From Anaerolineae bacterium (GTDB taxonomy: Bacteria; Chloroflexota; Anaerolineae; JAFGEY01): DNA of 20,297 nt. Every line of letters begins with the position of its first letter. Position 1 is the stretch's first letter. Made by a program: the position numbers and the translations under genes. The stretch is from assembly GCA_016931365.1 (NCBI GenBank), contig JAFGEY010000529.1, positions 1-20,297 of the forward strand, in the 5' to 3' direction. The notes beneath the pieces are model-generated. The model made no database searches. It saw nothing but the letters and a program-made list of their open reading frames with translations, and was not told the origin of the DNA. Shown here piece by piece: positions 1 through 7,473 of this stretch.

Positions 1-429
1 GAGGTTGAGGCGGCGCGCGCGCATCTTGATCTGCTGCGCCGATTCTTCGCCGGAAACATAGAGCACCTTGCCGTTGTTTAGAGTCAGCAACGCGCTGACC
101 TGGAGCAGCAGGGTTGATTTGCCGATGCCCGGATCGCCGCCGATCAGCACCATCGAGCCGGGGACGATGCCGCCGCCCAGCACGCGCGAAAACTCGGCCA
201 GCGGCACCGGAATGCGTTCCAGTTCGTCGGCCCGAATGTCGCCCAAGCGGCGGGGTGTGCTCGGCGTGACAAACGCGGTCGATGAGGTGGTTGTGGAGCG
301 CGTTTCCTCGACGATGGTCTCGGTGAGCGTGTTCCACTCGCCACAATCAGGACAGCGTCCGATCCATTTGGACTGGACGCTGCCACAGTTCTGACAGACA
401 AATCTGGTTTTGATGCTAGACCTTGGCAT
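1..429 (-). CDS. radA: DNA repair protein RadA (Sms), N-terminal part, cut by window edge
   Basis: Translation of the complement gives 143 residues running off the window. RadA is a RecA-like ATPase that helps process recombination intermediates in the cytoplasm. The N-terminus has the family's C4 zinc finger (C12-x2-C15 and C26-x2-C29, with the CxxCG...KWxGxCPxCxxW pattern). A linker follows, then the Walker A loop GGDPGIGKST at about 97-106 and the VSGEES stretch at about 125-130. The ATG (complement of 427-429) lies 14 bp inside the end of clpC in another frame, so the two genes are probably translationally coupled. clpC followed by radA is a known gene order in Firmicutes. No strong Shine-Dalgarno is seen before this ATG, but the zinc finger begins right after it. 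The rest of the gene lies outside the window. Confidence 0.95.
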   Translation of the reverse strand, partial: MPRSSIKTRFVCQNCGSVQSKWIGRCPDCGEWNTLTETIVEETRSTTTSSTAFVTPSTPRRLGDIRADELERIPVPLAEFSRVLGGGIVPGSMVLIGGDPGIGKSTLLLQVSALLTLNNGKVLYVSGEESAQQIKMRARRLNL

Positions 430-2884
430 GGGGGATGATTTCTAGCAACGGCGGTTCTGGCGTTTCATCCTGGACGTTCAGGACGATCTGGTCGTCCTGG
501 ACGTCGACGAGGATTGTGTCGCCGGGCACAAAGCGCGCCGACAAAATGCCTTCCGAGAGCGTGTCCTCGATGGTTTGCTGCACTATCCGCCGCAGGTTGC
601 GCGCGCCGAATTCCTGGCTGTAGCCCTGTTCTGCCAGTTGATGCTTGGCCTCCAGGGTGGCCTCCAGGCGCATATCCTGTTCACGCAGCCGCTGGCTGAT
701 TTTGTCCAGTTCCAGATCGACGATCTGTTCGATCTGGGCGGGGGTAAGGGTATGGAAAACCACGATCTGATCGACCCGGTTCAAGAATTCGGGACGGAAT
801 AGCTGCTTGAGTTCCGACTCGTAGCCCTTTTCCTCGTATTCGCCCGGCTTGTGCGTGCCGCGGATGCCCAGGGGACCTTTGCTCAAGGCCTCAGTTCCAA
901 CATTGGAAGTCATAATGATGATCGTATTTCGGAAATCGACCTTGCGCCCGCGCGCGTCGGACAATTGGCCCTCTTCGAGAATCTGCAACAGCATCCCAAA
1001 AGTTTCGGGGTGAGCTTTGTCGACTTCATCAAAGCAGATCACCTGATAAGGACGCCGGCGCACCGATTCGGTCAGTTGTCCGGCGTCTTCATAGCCCACG
1101 TATCCCGGCGGCGCGCCGACCAGCCGGGCAACAGTGTGACGTTCCATAAATTCGGACATATCGAGCTGCATCAGGGCGTCATCTTTGCCGAACATAAAGT
1201 ACGCCAGCGCTTTGGCCAACTCGGTTTTACCTACGCCGGTCGGCCCGATGAAAATGAACGATCCGATGGGGCGGTAGGGGTCTTTGAGGCCGGAACGCGA
1301 GCGGCGGACGGCCCTGGCAATCGCCTCGATCGCCTGATCTTGACCAATAACGCGCCTGTGCAGCTCTTCTTCCATATTCAGGAGCCGTTCCGACTCGCTG
1401 TCCTGCAAGTTGGTGAGAGGAATGCCCGTCCACATCGACACCAGTTCGGCGATGTCTTCTTCTTGCACTTCCAGCGAATCGTCGTTGCTCCATTCGTATT
1501 GCAGTTGTTCGAGGTACTGGAGCAGTTCTCGTTCGCGTATCTTGAGCTGTTCGACGCGGGGGGCGAGTTGCGCGGTCACGGCTTCGTCCCGTTCCAGACG
1601 CACTTTTTGTAGTTCGGTCTGAAGCTCTTGCAGTGAACTGTGCAGCGGCGATTTATACATCCGCACCCGCGCCGCGCCCTCGTCGATCAGGTCGATCGCT
1701 TTGTCGGGCAGATAGCGTTGGGTGATATACCGCGAGGCCAGGTGCACTGCCGCGTCGATTGCCTCATTGGTGATGTGCAGGTTGTGGTGTGCCTCGTAAC
1801 GAGGGCGAATGCCGCGCAGAATGGCGATCGATTCGTCGATCGAGGGTTCGTCGACGGTGATCGGCTGGAAGCGGCGCTCCAGGGCAGCGTCACTTTCGAT
1901 ATGTTTGCGATATTCTTCCATCGTTGTCGCGCCGATGCACTGCAACTCGCCGCGTGAGAGAGCCGGTTTGAGGATGTTAGCCGCATCCACCGAACTGCCG
2001 GCCGACCCGGCGCCGACCAGCATATGCACTTCGTCGATGAACAAGATGCTGTCCGAGTTTTTGAGTTCGTCGATCACCTTTTTCAACCGTTCCTCAAATT
2101 GGCCGCGATACATAGTGCCCGCCACCAGCGATCCAACATCAAGCTGCCACAGTTTTTTGTTGCGCAGCGGGTAGGGGATGTTCTGGGAGATGATGCGTTG
2201 GGCAATGCCTTCGACAATGGCTGTTTTGCCCACACCCGGTTCGCCGATCAAGGCCGGGTTGTTTTTGGTGCGGCGGGACAGGATTTGGATCACTCGCTCG
2301 ATCTCGGTCTCCCGCCCGATCACCGGGTCAAGCTGGCCAGCGCTGGCCTTGGCGGTCAAATCGGTGGCCAGTTGCTCAAGCACCGAATCTTTTTTGCCCT
2401 TTTGCGATGGCGCGGTTTCTCCGGCCGGGGTGCGCTGCATACGTTGCGACATTTCGCGCTGGATTATTTGCGGGGAAATGTTGGCTTGGCGCAGAATGTT
2501 GATCGCAATGCTGTCGTCTTGTTCAACCAGGGCCAGCAGCAGGTGTGCTGTGTCCACATAAGTGTGTCCCATTTGCTGTGCCTTGGAGACGGCCGCAGCA
2601 ATGACGGATTTGAGTTGATCATCAAGCTCGAGGGGGCCTTGTTCCCGAACGTACTTGGAGCGCGGCCCAAACCCAACAACCTGCTCGATCTGGCTCTGCA
2701 CAAACCGGGAGCTGAGCCCCATGGCACGAAGCACTTTGCTGGCCTGTCCCTGTTCGACCTTGATCAACCCGTACAGCAGATGCTCCGATCCGATATATGT
2801 GTGATAAAAGCGCTGGGCCTCTTCTTTGGCCAACGCCATTGCCTGTTGCGCGCGACTTGTGAATTTATCCCACTTTTCTGACAT
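416..2884 (-). CDS. clpC: ATP-dependent Clp protease ATPase subunit ClpC
   Basis: An 822-residue Hsp100 unfoldase that feeds substrates to ClpP. The order is typical: double Clp_N repeat (about 5-150); AAA-1 with Walker A GEPGVGKT (214-221), Walker B IDE near 283-285 and pore loop MYRG near 258; a middle coiled coil (about 415-465), short as in ClpC rather than long as in ClpB; AAA-2 with Walker A GPTGVGKT (547-554), Walker B FDEVDKA near 618 and pore loop GYVGYE near 594. Between the AAA-2 strand ending TSNVG and FRPEFLNR is PLGI (671-674), at the place of the ClpP-docking tripeptide (VGF/LGF type). The ATG at 2882-2884 is preceded by AAGGAA at good spacing and by an excellent promoter. No ctsR or mcsAB is next to it, unlike in Bacillus. 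Confidence 0.97.
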   Translation of the reverse strand: MSEKWDKFTSRAQQAMALAKEEAQRFYHTYIGSEHLLYGLIKVEQGQASKVLRAMGLSSRFVQSQIEQVVGFGPRSKYVREQGPLELDDQLKSVIAAAVSKAQQMGHTYVDTAHLLLALVEQDDSIAINILRQANISPQIIQREMSQRMQRTPAGETAPSQKGKKDSVLEQLATDLTAKASAGQLDPVIGRETEIERVIQILSRRTKNNPALIGEPGVGKTAIVEGIAQRIISQNIPYPLRNKKLWQLDVGSLVAGTMYRGQFEERLKKVIDELKNSDSILFIDEVHMLVGAGSAGSSVDAANILKPALSRGELQCIGATTMEEYRKHIESDAALERRFQPITVDEPSIDESIAILRGIRPRYEAHHNLHITNEAIDAAVHLASRYITQRYLPDKAIDLIDEGAARVRMYKSPLHSSLQELQTELQKVRLERDEAVTAQLAPRVEQLKIRERELLQYLEQLQYEWSNDDSLEVQEEDIAELVSMWTGIPLTNLQDSESERLLNMEEELHRRVIGQDQAIEAIARAVRRSRSGLKDPYRPIGSFIFIGPTGVGKTELAKALAYFMFGKDDALMQLDMSEFMERHTVARLVGAPPGYVGYEDAGQLTESVRRRPYQVICFDEVDKAHPETFGMLLQILEEGQLSDARGRKVDFRNTIIIMTSNVGTEALSKGPLGIRGTHKPGEYEEKGYESELKQLFRPEFLNRVDQIVVFHTLTPAQIEQIVDLELDKISQRLREQDMRLEATLEAKHQLAEQGYSQEFGARNLRRIVQQTIEDTLSEGILSARFVPGDTILVDVQDDQIVLNVQDETPEPPLLEIIPHAKV

Positions 2885-2926
2885 TTCGGTTCCTTTTACA
2901 TGCCATTTCTAAAATTTCTTACACCC

Positions 2927-2956
2927 ATTATACCATAGTCATTTGAGCGATTTCAA
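2927..2956 (-). promoter_or_regulatory. Promoter of clpC-radA
   Basis: On the complement strand there is TTGAAA (2951-2956), an 18-bp spacer and a perfect TATAAT (2927-2932) preceded by TG one base away, i.e. an extended -10. Predicted transcription starts near 2920, leaving a 5' UTR of about 36 nt before the clpC ATG. No CIRCE element or other recognised heat-shock operator overlaps it. Confidence 0.85.
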
Positions 2957-3055
2957 GTGAAAGAATCAGTTCGTTTTGAGTCGGTCCGTCTGCCTGAGTC
3001 ATAGCTCTATCATAATACATTTACATTAGTGCAATATTAGAATACCTTTTGAATT

Positions 3056-3075
3056 GTTCAGGTATCCTCCTGAAC
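3056..3075. repeat. Perfect 7-bp inverted repeat upstream of clpC
   Basis: GTTCAGG, six bases, CCTGAAC. On the plus strand it is followed within a few bases by CTTACTTTTTC, so it could be a weak rho-independent terminator. Alternatively it could be an operator far upstream (about 135 bp) of the clpC start site. There is no plus-strand gene before it that would need a terminator. Confidence 0.5.
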
Positions 3076-3119
3076 GCTTACTTTTTCAGCACAGCCGGTG
3101 AAGCGATCTCGAAAACAGG

Positions 3120-3162
3120 ATGAGGGCTAAATCATGTTTGGGAAACACGCTTTAGCCCCCAT
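3120..3162. repeat. 43-bp nested imperfect palindrome in the clpC/S1 intergenic region
   Basis: Outer arms ATGAGGGCTAAA (3120-3131) and TTTAGCCCCCAT (3151-3162) match at 11 of 12 positions. Inside them TGTTT (3135-3139) and AAACA (3143-3147) pair around GGG, separated from the outer arms by symmetric 3-nt internal loops. It lies about 100 nt downstream of the S1-type gene and could be a 3' hairpin. It lacks a clear U-tract on either strand, and the layered symmetry is more like a dispersed palindromic (REP/MITE-like) element. Confidence 0.6.
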
Positions 3163-3213
3163 CGGGTGAGTGCTTGATGAATTTGTGTCACTCGGTCAAT
3201 TTCAGCCCGCTTG

Positions 3214-3233
3214 ATCGCCTGGAGTCAGGCGAT
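3214..3233 (-). terminator. Hairpin just downstream of the S1-type gene
   Basis: A perfect 8-bp stem, ATCGCCTG and CAGGCGAT around a 4-nt loop, lies 26 nt after the stop codon of the leftward S1-type gene. There is no poly-U after it, so it is either a U-less terminator or an RNA-stabilising 3' structure. Confidence 0.45.
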
Positions 3234-3258
3234 GCCTGGGTGGGTATTGAGGCACTGG

Positions 3259-4497
3259 TCAGACAATCTCATTCTGGTCGTCAAGGTTGCAGGACTCGTC
3301 TTCGAAATCCAGGGCTTCATCTTCAGACTCGTCTTGCTCCAGAATTTCTTCTTGCCAATCCTGGTTCAAGTACTCGGCCGAGTCTACGCGTTTCATGCTC
3401 AACCCGATCCGACGTCGCTCCGGGTCGATGCGGATGACGCGCAGGGTGACCACATCGCCTTCTTTGACCACTTCCTTAGGATGGGCAATGTGTTCATTGC
3501 TCAACTCAGAGATGTGGATCAGCCCTTCGATGTCGTCTTCGGAGAGCCGCGCAAACACGCCAAACTTGACCAGTTTGGTGATCGTTCCCTCGACCAGTTG
3601 GCCTTCTTGATACTGACGGGCAATGACCGTCCAGGGATCGTCCTGAAGACGTTTCAGGCTGAGACCGATACGCTTGCGTTCGCGATCGATGTTCAGCACG
3701 TACACTTGAACTTTGTCACCCACCGACAGCACTTCGCTTGGATGAGCCACACGCCGCCAAGAGATTTCCGAAAGGTGGATCAGTCCGTCGGCGCCACCCA
3801 GATCGACGAATGCGCCAAAATCGCACAGGCTGATCACTTCGCCATCGCGGACATCACCTTCTTGCAGATCGGAGAGCAGTTCTTCCTTTTGTTGCTTGCG
3901 CCATTCACGCATCGCGGCACGTTCGGAGAGGATCAGGCGATTGCGGGTGCGATCGATTTCGATGACTTTGAAGCGCAGCTTTTTGCCGACCATTTCACTG
4001 GATTCAATGTCCCGGCTCTGCGAGACAATCTGCGATGCGGGCACAAATCCGCGCACCTTGCCCATCCGGACGATCAGACCACCTTTGTTAAAACCGGCGA
4101 CTTCACCCTCAAAGATTTCACCTGATTTCTCAAGGATTTCAGCTTTGCGCCAATCGCGTTCGGCCTGTGCCCGGCTCAATGACAAGGCGATGTTGCCATT
4201 TTTGTCTTCCGGCGTCAGCACATAAACCAGCACCGACTGTCCTACCTTGAGTTTGGCCGCGCCTTCCGCACCGAGGCGTTCAAGCTCGCGCTCGTAAAGC
4301 ACGCCTTCCGATTTGGAACCTACATCGACCAGGACTTCGTTTTCACCGACATGGACAACGACGCCTTCGACGACTTGACCGCGCTGCAGCTCTTTGAAAT
4401 CAAATGCCTCCAGCCACTCCTCTGATGTGCCCTGGGCATTGGACTCTTGAATAACCGGCTTTGCCTGCCCCACTTGGGCGAATTCTTCTTCTCCCAT
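3259..4497 (-). CDS. rpsA: 30S ribosomal protein S1 type, four S1 RNA-binding domains
   Basis: A 412-residue RNA-binding protein that helps mRNA bind the ribosome. Four S1/OB-fold repeats are visible at about 38-105, 121-189, 207-275 and 292-360. The last two are the most canonical (GAFVDLGGADGLIHLSEISW and the related FGVFARLSEDDIEGLIHISE, each ending RIGLSMKR-like). A highly acidic tail (about 375-412) follows. Four-domain S1 proteins are usual outside Proteobacteria, where six domains occur. The start MGEEEF has a GGGAAGG Shine-Dalgarno and lies 40 nt after a TATAAT box. A single-gene unit is likely. Confidence 0.88.
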   Translation of the reverse strand: MGEEEFAQVGQAKPVIQESNAQGTSEEWLEAFDFKELQRGQVVEGVVVHVGENEVLVDVGSKSEGVLYERELERLGAEGAAKLKVGQSVLVYVLTPEDKNGNIALSLSRAQAERDWRKAEILEKSGEIFEGEVAGFNKGGLIVRMGKVRGFVPASQIVSQSRDIESSEMVGKKLRFKVIEIDRTRNRLILSERAAMREWRKQQKEELLSDLQEGDVRDGEVISLCDFGAFVDLGGADGLIHLSEISWRRVAHPSEVLSVGDKVQVYVLNIDRERKRIGLSLKRLQDDPWTVIARQYQEGQLVEGTITKLVKFGVFARLSEDDIEGLIHISELSNEHIAHPKEVVKEGDVVTLRVIRIDPERRRIGLSMKRVDSAEYLNQDWQEEILEQDESEDEALDFEDESCNLDDQNEIV

Positions 4498-4537
4498 GAT
4501 CTGGTTACCTTCCCTCTTGGATTTGATTGCATCGTTT

Positions 4538-4566
4538 ATTATACTCGCTTCTCTTGAAAACGCAAA
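4538..4566 (-). promoter_or_regulatory. Promoter of the S1-type gene
   Basis: A perfect TATAAT on the complement (4538-4543) sits about 40 nt before the start codon. The -35 is weak: TTTGCG at 17 bp (4561-4566) or TTGCGT at 16 bp. Confidence 0.6.
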
Positions 4567-4711
4567 AGATTTGAAACAGATGGGTGCGTCCCACTTTAGG
4601 GGCAGCGGTTATTGTTCCCTCCTCTCGTCTCCTCCTCGCGGCGCGGGGTGAGGGCGTAGAATTTGTAATTTCTGCCACAAGAATGAAATACATCTTGGCC
4701 CAGGGCAGCCT

Positions 4712-4740
4712 TTGACAACTGTCCTCTTTGGTGATACAAA
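4712..4740 (+). promoter_or_regulatory. Promoter of the oxidoreductase-mazG unit
   Basis: A consensus TTGACA (4712-4717), a 17-bp spacer and TACAAA (4735-4740) with TG at 4732-4733 as an extended -10. Predicted start near 4747, with about 47 nt of leader. The stretch 4570-4700 to its left holds a pyrimidine-rich and GC-rich tract and no gene that I can support. Confidence 0.8.
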
Positions 4741-4793
4741 TACCTTTCGATTGTGCACCCATATCACGACGAGAAATCAAAACTGGAGGAAAA

Positions 4794-6071
4794 ATGAAAC
4801 CTGTACAAGTTGTTGTTCTGGGGGCCGGCTCGCGCGGTCATCACAGCTATGGTCAGTGGATTCTTGAACATCAGGATCAAATTCGCGTCGTCGCCATAGC
4901 CGAACCAAACCCAACCAGGCGCGAAGCCTTTGCGCTGGCGCATAACTTGCCCGCCAATCGTGTCTTTGCCGATCATAATGCCCTTTTCGCCCAGGGACAA
5001 CTGGCGCAGGGGCTGATCAATGCAACGATGGATCAACTCCACGTCGAGACCACGCTGGCCGCGCTCAAGGTCGGCTATGACGTGCTGCTCGAAAAACCAA
5101 TGGCCACGACACCGCACGACTGCGTGCGCCTGGTACGGGCCGCAGAAACGACCGGACGGATGTTGAGCATCTGCCACGTGATGCGCTACAGCCCTTTTTA
5201 TATGACCCTCTACGAGACGTTGCGCTCCAGCCAAGTCGGCGAGATCATGGCCGTCGATCACCGCGAAAACGTCGCCTTTTGGCACCAGGCGCACAGCTTT
5301 GTGCGCGGCAACTGGGGCAACAGCACGCGCGCCGCGCCGATGATCCTGGCCAAAAGCTGCCACGATATGGACATTCTCTTTTGGCTGCTCGACAAACGTG
5401 TCACGAGCCTTTCCTCTTTTGGCGCATTAACTCATTTCCGGGTCGAGAACGCGCCTGCCGGCGCACCCGCACGCTGCACCGACGGCTGCCCGCACTGGGA
5501 TGACTGCCCGTATTACGCGCCGCGCTTTTACCTGCGCGATCAAACCGGCTGGCCGATCAACGTGATCGCTGAAGATTATCGCTACGAGTCGCGACTGGAG
5601 GCGCTCAAGACGGGCCCGTATGGACGTTGCGTCTATCGCTGCGACAATGACGTGGTCGATCATATGACCATCAATATGTGCTTTGAGGGCGATGTGACTG
5701 CCACGTTCACCATGCACGCCTTTTCGCACGAAAACTGCCGCACCATGCGCTACAATGGCACACGGGCCAGCCTGCGCGGCCACGATGGCAAAGGCGAGCT
5801 GACCCTGTACCCGTTCCGCACGCTGAAGGAGCATCCGGTACCTATCGCTGAGGTGGCGGGCGGCCACGGAGGCGGCGATCACGGCGTGATGACCGCCTTT
5901 GTCCAGGCGCTTAATGGCAATGCGGCGGCGCTGCACACCACCGCCCGCGATTTGCTGGAAAGCCACCTGATGGCTTTTGCCGCCGAAGAGTCGCGTTTGA
6001 CTGGCGGCCGGCTGATTGAGATGGCTGAGTATCGTGCGCGCGTCGAGGCTGAGGTAGCAGCGCAAGAGTAA
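4794..6071 (+). CDS. Gfo/Idh/MocA family NAD(P)-dependent oxidoreductase
   Basis: A 425-residue dehydrogenase of the Gfo/Idh/MocA superfamily, which usually oxidises or reduces sugars, inositols or their acids. The Rossmann fold opens with VVLGAGSRG (7-15). The family's EKP signature is at 100-102, with the catalytic Lys at 101. KSCHDMD (187-193) fills the place of the usual GGxxxD/H catalytic motif. Unusually, a Cys-rich insertion (C228, C232, C238, then C279 and C283 in a GRCVYRCDNDVVDH context) suggests a structural metal site; a subset of the superfamily has such cysteines. Substrate unknown. The ATG at 4794 is chosen because GGAGG (4785-4789) precedes it; an upstream in-frame TTG at 4728 lies within the promoter. 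Co-transcribed with the gene at 6095. Confidence 0.88.
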   Translation: MKPVQVVVLGAGSRGHHSYGQWILEHQDQIRVVAIAEPNPTRREAFALAHNLPANRVFADHNALFAQGQLAQGLINATMDQLHVETTLAALKVGYDVLLEKPMATTPHDCVRLVRAAETTGRMLSICHVMRYSPFYMTLYETLRSSQVGEIMAVDHRENVAFWHQAHSFVRGNWGNSTRAAPMILAKSCHDMDILFWLLDKRVTSLSSFGALTHFRVENAPAGAPARCTDGCPHWDDCPYYAPRFYLRDQTGWPINVIAEDYRYESRLEALKTGPYGRCVYRCDNDVVDHMTINMCFEGDVTATFTMHAFSHENCRTMRYNGTRASLRGHDGKGELTLYPFRTLKEHPVPIAEVAGGHGGGDHGVMTAFVQALNGNAAALHTTARDLLESHLMAFAAEESRLTGGRLIEMAEYRARVEAEVAAQE

Positions 6072-6094
6072 TTACAGGAGATTTAGCACAACCT

Positions 6095-6421
6095 ATGGAT
6101 ATGAATGAATATCAAAGATTGGCTCTGCGCACGGCAGGCCATCGACAAGATGTCGAAAAAGTGCTGATCTATACGGCGCTGGGCTTGACCGGGGAATCGG
6201 GTGAAGTGGCCGAGATGATCAAAAAGGCGTTTTTTCATGCCCATCCACTGGACAAGGAAAAACTGAGCAAAGAGCTGGGCGATGTGCTGTGGTATCTGGC
6301 GGTGATGGCCGATGGCCTGGGCATCCCGCTGGAACAAATCGCTCAAGAAAACGTCGACAAGCTGCGCCAGCGATACCCTGAAGGTTTTTCGGAAGAACGG
6401 TCGCTGAATCGGGTGTCGTAA
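6095..6421 (+). CDS. MazG-like nucleotide pyrophosphohydrolase
   Basis: A 108-residue all-alpha NTP pyrophosphatase (MazG-like fold), likely hydrolysing a nucleoside triphosphate to monophosphate plus PPi, often in nucleotide-pool cleaning. The metal-binding motif is intact: E34-x2-E37 in GESGEVAE and E60-x2-D63 in KELGDVLWYLA. One domain only, about half of E. coli MazG. It starts 23 bp after the oxidoreductase, with CAGGAG upstream at rather long spacing (14 nt); M3 at 6101 is an alternative start. The unit ends in the strong hairpin at 6426-6461. Confidence 0.88.
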   Translation: MDMNEYQRLALRTAGHRQDVEKVLIYTALGLTGESGEVAEMIKKAFFHAHPLDKEKLSKELGDVLWYLAVMADGLGIPLEQIAQENVDKLRQRYPEGFSEERSLNRVS

Positions 6422-6425
6422 AATG

Positions 6426-6461
6426 GAAAATCCCTGCGCGCTTGAGCGCGCAGGGATTTTC
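6426..6461. terminator. Strong bidirectional rho-independent terminator
   Basis: A perfect 16-bp stem: GAAAATCCCTGCGCGC (6426-6441), loop TTGA, GCGCGCAGGGATTTTC (6446-6461). The A/T ends provide a T-run on either strand. It lies 5 nt after the stop of the rightward MazG-like gene and 45 nt after the stop of the leftward fmdB gene, so it can serve both convergent units. Confidence 0.92.
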
Positions 6462-6505
6462 TGTGTCCGAGTGAGAGCCACCGGCCCTCAGTTGTGTCTG
6501 AGCCC

Positions 6506-6706
6506 TCAACCGCCGGTGGGGCTGCAATTCGCTGCCCCGGCGCTGCCCAGGCTCGCGCTGGGTGTGCCGGCGCTGAACCGCGAGATCGCTTTTTCGACCT
6601 CTTCAGCCCCGCACTGGGGGCACTTGGCCTTGTTGCTGCGGCCCGACAGGACGAGCTTTTCAAACCGGGTGCCGCATTCCTGGCAGACGTACTCAAAAAT
6701 CGGCAT
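6506..6706 (-). CDS. FmdB-family zinc-ribbon protein
   Basis: A 66-residue protein starting MPIFEYVCQECGTRFE, the FmdB/putative-regulatory zinc-ribbon signature, with C9-x2-C12 and C29-x2-C32 as the zinc knuckles. The tail is Ala/Gly/Ser-rich and probably disordered. Its exact role is not known in this family. It is the last gene of the leftward thioredoxin operon, only 4 nt after the stop of the preceding TGA-containing gene, with a GGGAGG-type ribosome site inside that gene's end. Confidence 0.88.
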   Translation of the reverse strand: MPIFEYVCQECGTRFEKLVLSGRSNKAKCPQCGAEEVEKAISRFSAGTPSASLGSAGAANCSPTGG

Positions 6707-6710
6707 CGCC

Positions 6711-7052
6711 TCAGGCCTCCCCGCTCAATGCGTCGCTCAACATCTGCATCAGTCCATAGGCGTCGACGTGTCCGGCCATCACCGGCGTGCCGTCGATCAA
6801 CACCAGAGGGTAAGGCCAATGCTGTCTTTCCGCTTCTGCCACAACCTCGGCAAATTGCTTTTCAACACTGGGATCCGCCGCGTCATAATAAGCCATCTGG
6901 ACGCGACCCTGATAAACACTGGTGACATAAGCCTGTACGGCCCGTGTGGTCTCCGCCGAAGACCGACGTGGGCCTCAACCCCGTGCGCACACCTCATCAC
7001 AGCTGTGCCCGAGCACCACCACCTGAACCTGTTTTTCAACCGTCTCAGTCAT
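6711..7052 (-). CDS. Putative selenoprotein, YuzD/DUF1462-like small redox protein (Sec26)
   Basis: Read through one in-frame TGA (complement of 6975-6977), this is a 113-residue protein. From ATG 7052 the frame is open for 25 codons, meets TGA, then stays open to a TGA stop at 6711-6713. Before the TGA is a beta strand (VQVVVLGHSC). C18, C22 and Sec26 are spaced by four. The second half has MAYYDAADP and PYPLVLIDGTPVMAG, resembling from memory the YuzD (DUF1462) pattern of a thioredoxin-like fold with strand-Pro-Leu-Val. The hairpin at 6939-6974 is a good SECIS candidate. ATG overlaps the previous gene's end by 8 nt and has GGAG/AAGGG just before it. The alternative, a broken gene translated only from ATG 6896 (61 residues), would lose the active-site region. 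Function: probably thiol/disulfide or selenium/sulfur chemistry. Confidence 0.72.
6939..6974 (-). promoter_or_regulatory. Candidate bacterial SECIS element of the YuzD-like gene
   Basis: On the complement strand, directly after the in-frame UGA: a lower stem GGCCC/GGGCC (5 bp), an internal loop (5/4 nt), then an upper stem GGUCUUC/GGAGACC (7 bp with one U-G) capped by a GGC loop. Seventeen nt separate UGA from the loop, and G is the first loop base. Both agree with the published bSECIS model (short upper stem, G among the first loop positions, about 16-37 nt from UGA). Confidence 0.68.
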
Positions 7053-7473
7053 TTCCCTTCTCCAATAAAGTGTTGACCATATCCACAACCGCCTTGCGAT
7101 TGGGTATTCCCACGACATAGTCGTTCACCTGGCCTTGCCCATCTAAAACGAACAACGTTGGCACGCTGCGCACGCCGTATCGCTGGGCGGCCAGTTGACC
7201 GATCTCATTCCCGATGTCCAGCCGAATCACTTTCGCGCGATCTTGCAAGTCTTTTTCGATCCCGTCGACGACGGGTTTCGCCACCAGGCAGGCGCTTCAG
7301 GTGTTGCCGTAAAACTCGACAACAACCGGCTGTCCGGTGGTGATCATGGCGTCAAACTCGACCAGCGAGCCAACCTTGTCGCCCTTGGTGCGCAACAGCA
7401 AAAAAGCGAGCACCAGTGCGACAATGACGCCGATGAACAGCCCGTTTTCCCGCAAAAACGCTTTGGCTTGCAT
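7045..7473 (-). CDS. Putative selenoprotein: membrane-anchored thioredoxin-like protein with UxxC active site (Sec59)
   Basis: A 142-residue protein when the TGA at complement 7297-7299 is read as selenocysteine. Residues 1-11 are short and basic, 12-27 form one hydrophobic segment (signal anchor), and then comes a thioredoxin fold. The strand VVVEFYGNT runs into Sec59-S-A-C62, exactly where thioredoxins have WCxxC. VPTLFV follows with the cis-proline at 105, and then the last strand and helix. The ATG overlaps the trxA stop by one base (TAATG), and the 3' end overlaps the next gene by 8 nt. Without read-through only a 79-residue fragment from a GTG at 7284 would be made, without active site or anchor. 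Predicted to act as a thiol/selenol reductase on the outer face of the membrane. SelA/B/C/D are not in this window. Confidence 0.85.
7261..7275 (-). promoter_or_regulatory. Candidate bacterial SECIS element of the UxxC thioredoxin-like gene
   Basis: On the complement strand CCCGUC-GUC-GACGGG forms a perfect 6-bp stem with a 3-nt loop whose first base is G. The stem can be extended by CGA/UCG across a small internal loop. The loop begins 27 nt after the in-frame UGA (7297-7299), within the range known for bacterial SECIS elements. A weaker alternative hairpin (CGCC...GGCG) lies nearer the UGA. Confidence 0.65.

Noticed and set aside
2024..2881. Long open frame (285 codons) on the plus strand opposite clpC
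   Set aside because: It is the mirror of a conserved clpC coding region in a GC-rich genome, has no family signature, and starts within clpC without a ribosome site. The same holds for plus-strand frames at 851-1612 and at 3211-4125 opposite the S1 gene.
4505..4780. 91-codon minus-strand frame between the S1 gene and the oxidoreductase
   Set aside because: It contains the S1 promoter and the oxidoreductase promoter, has low-complexity Arg-rich sequence, no Shine-Dalgarno and no recognisable domain.
6797..7039. Frameshift instead of selenocysteine in the YuzD-like gene
   Set aside because: The alternative frame gives Trp/Arg-rich nonsense. The original frame is protein-like on both sides of the TGA without any indel.
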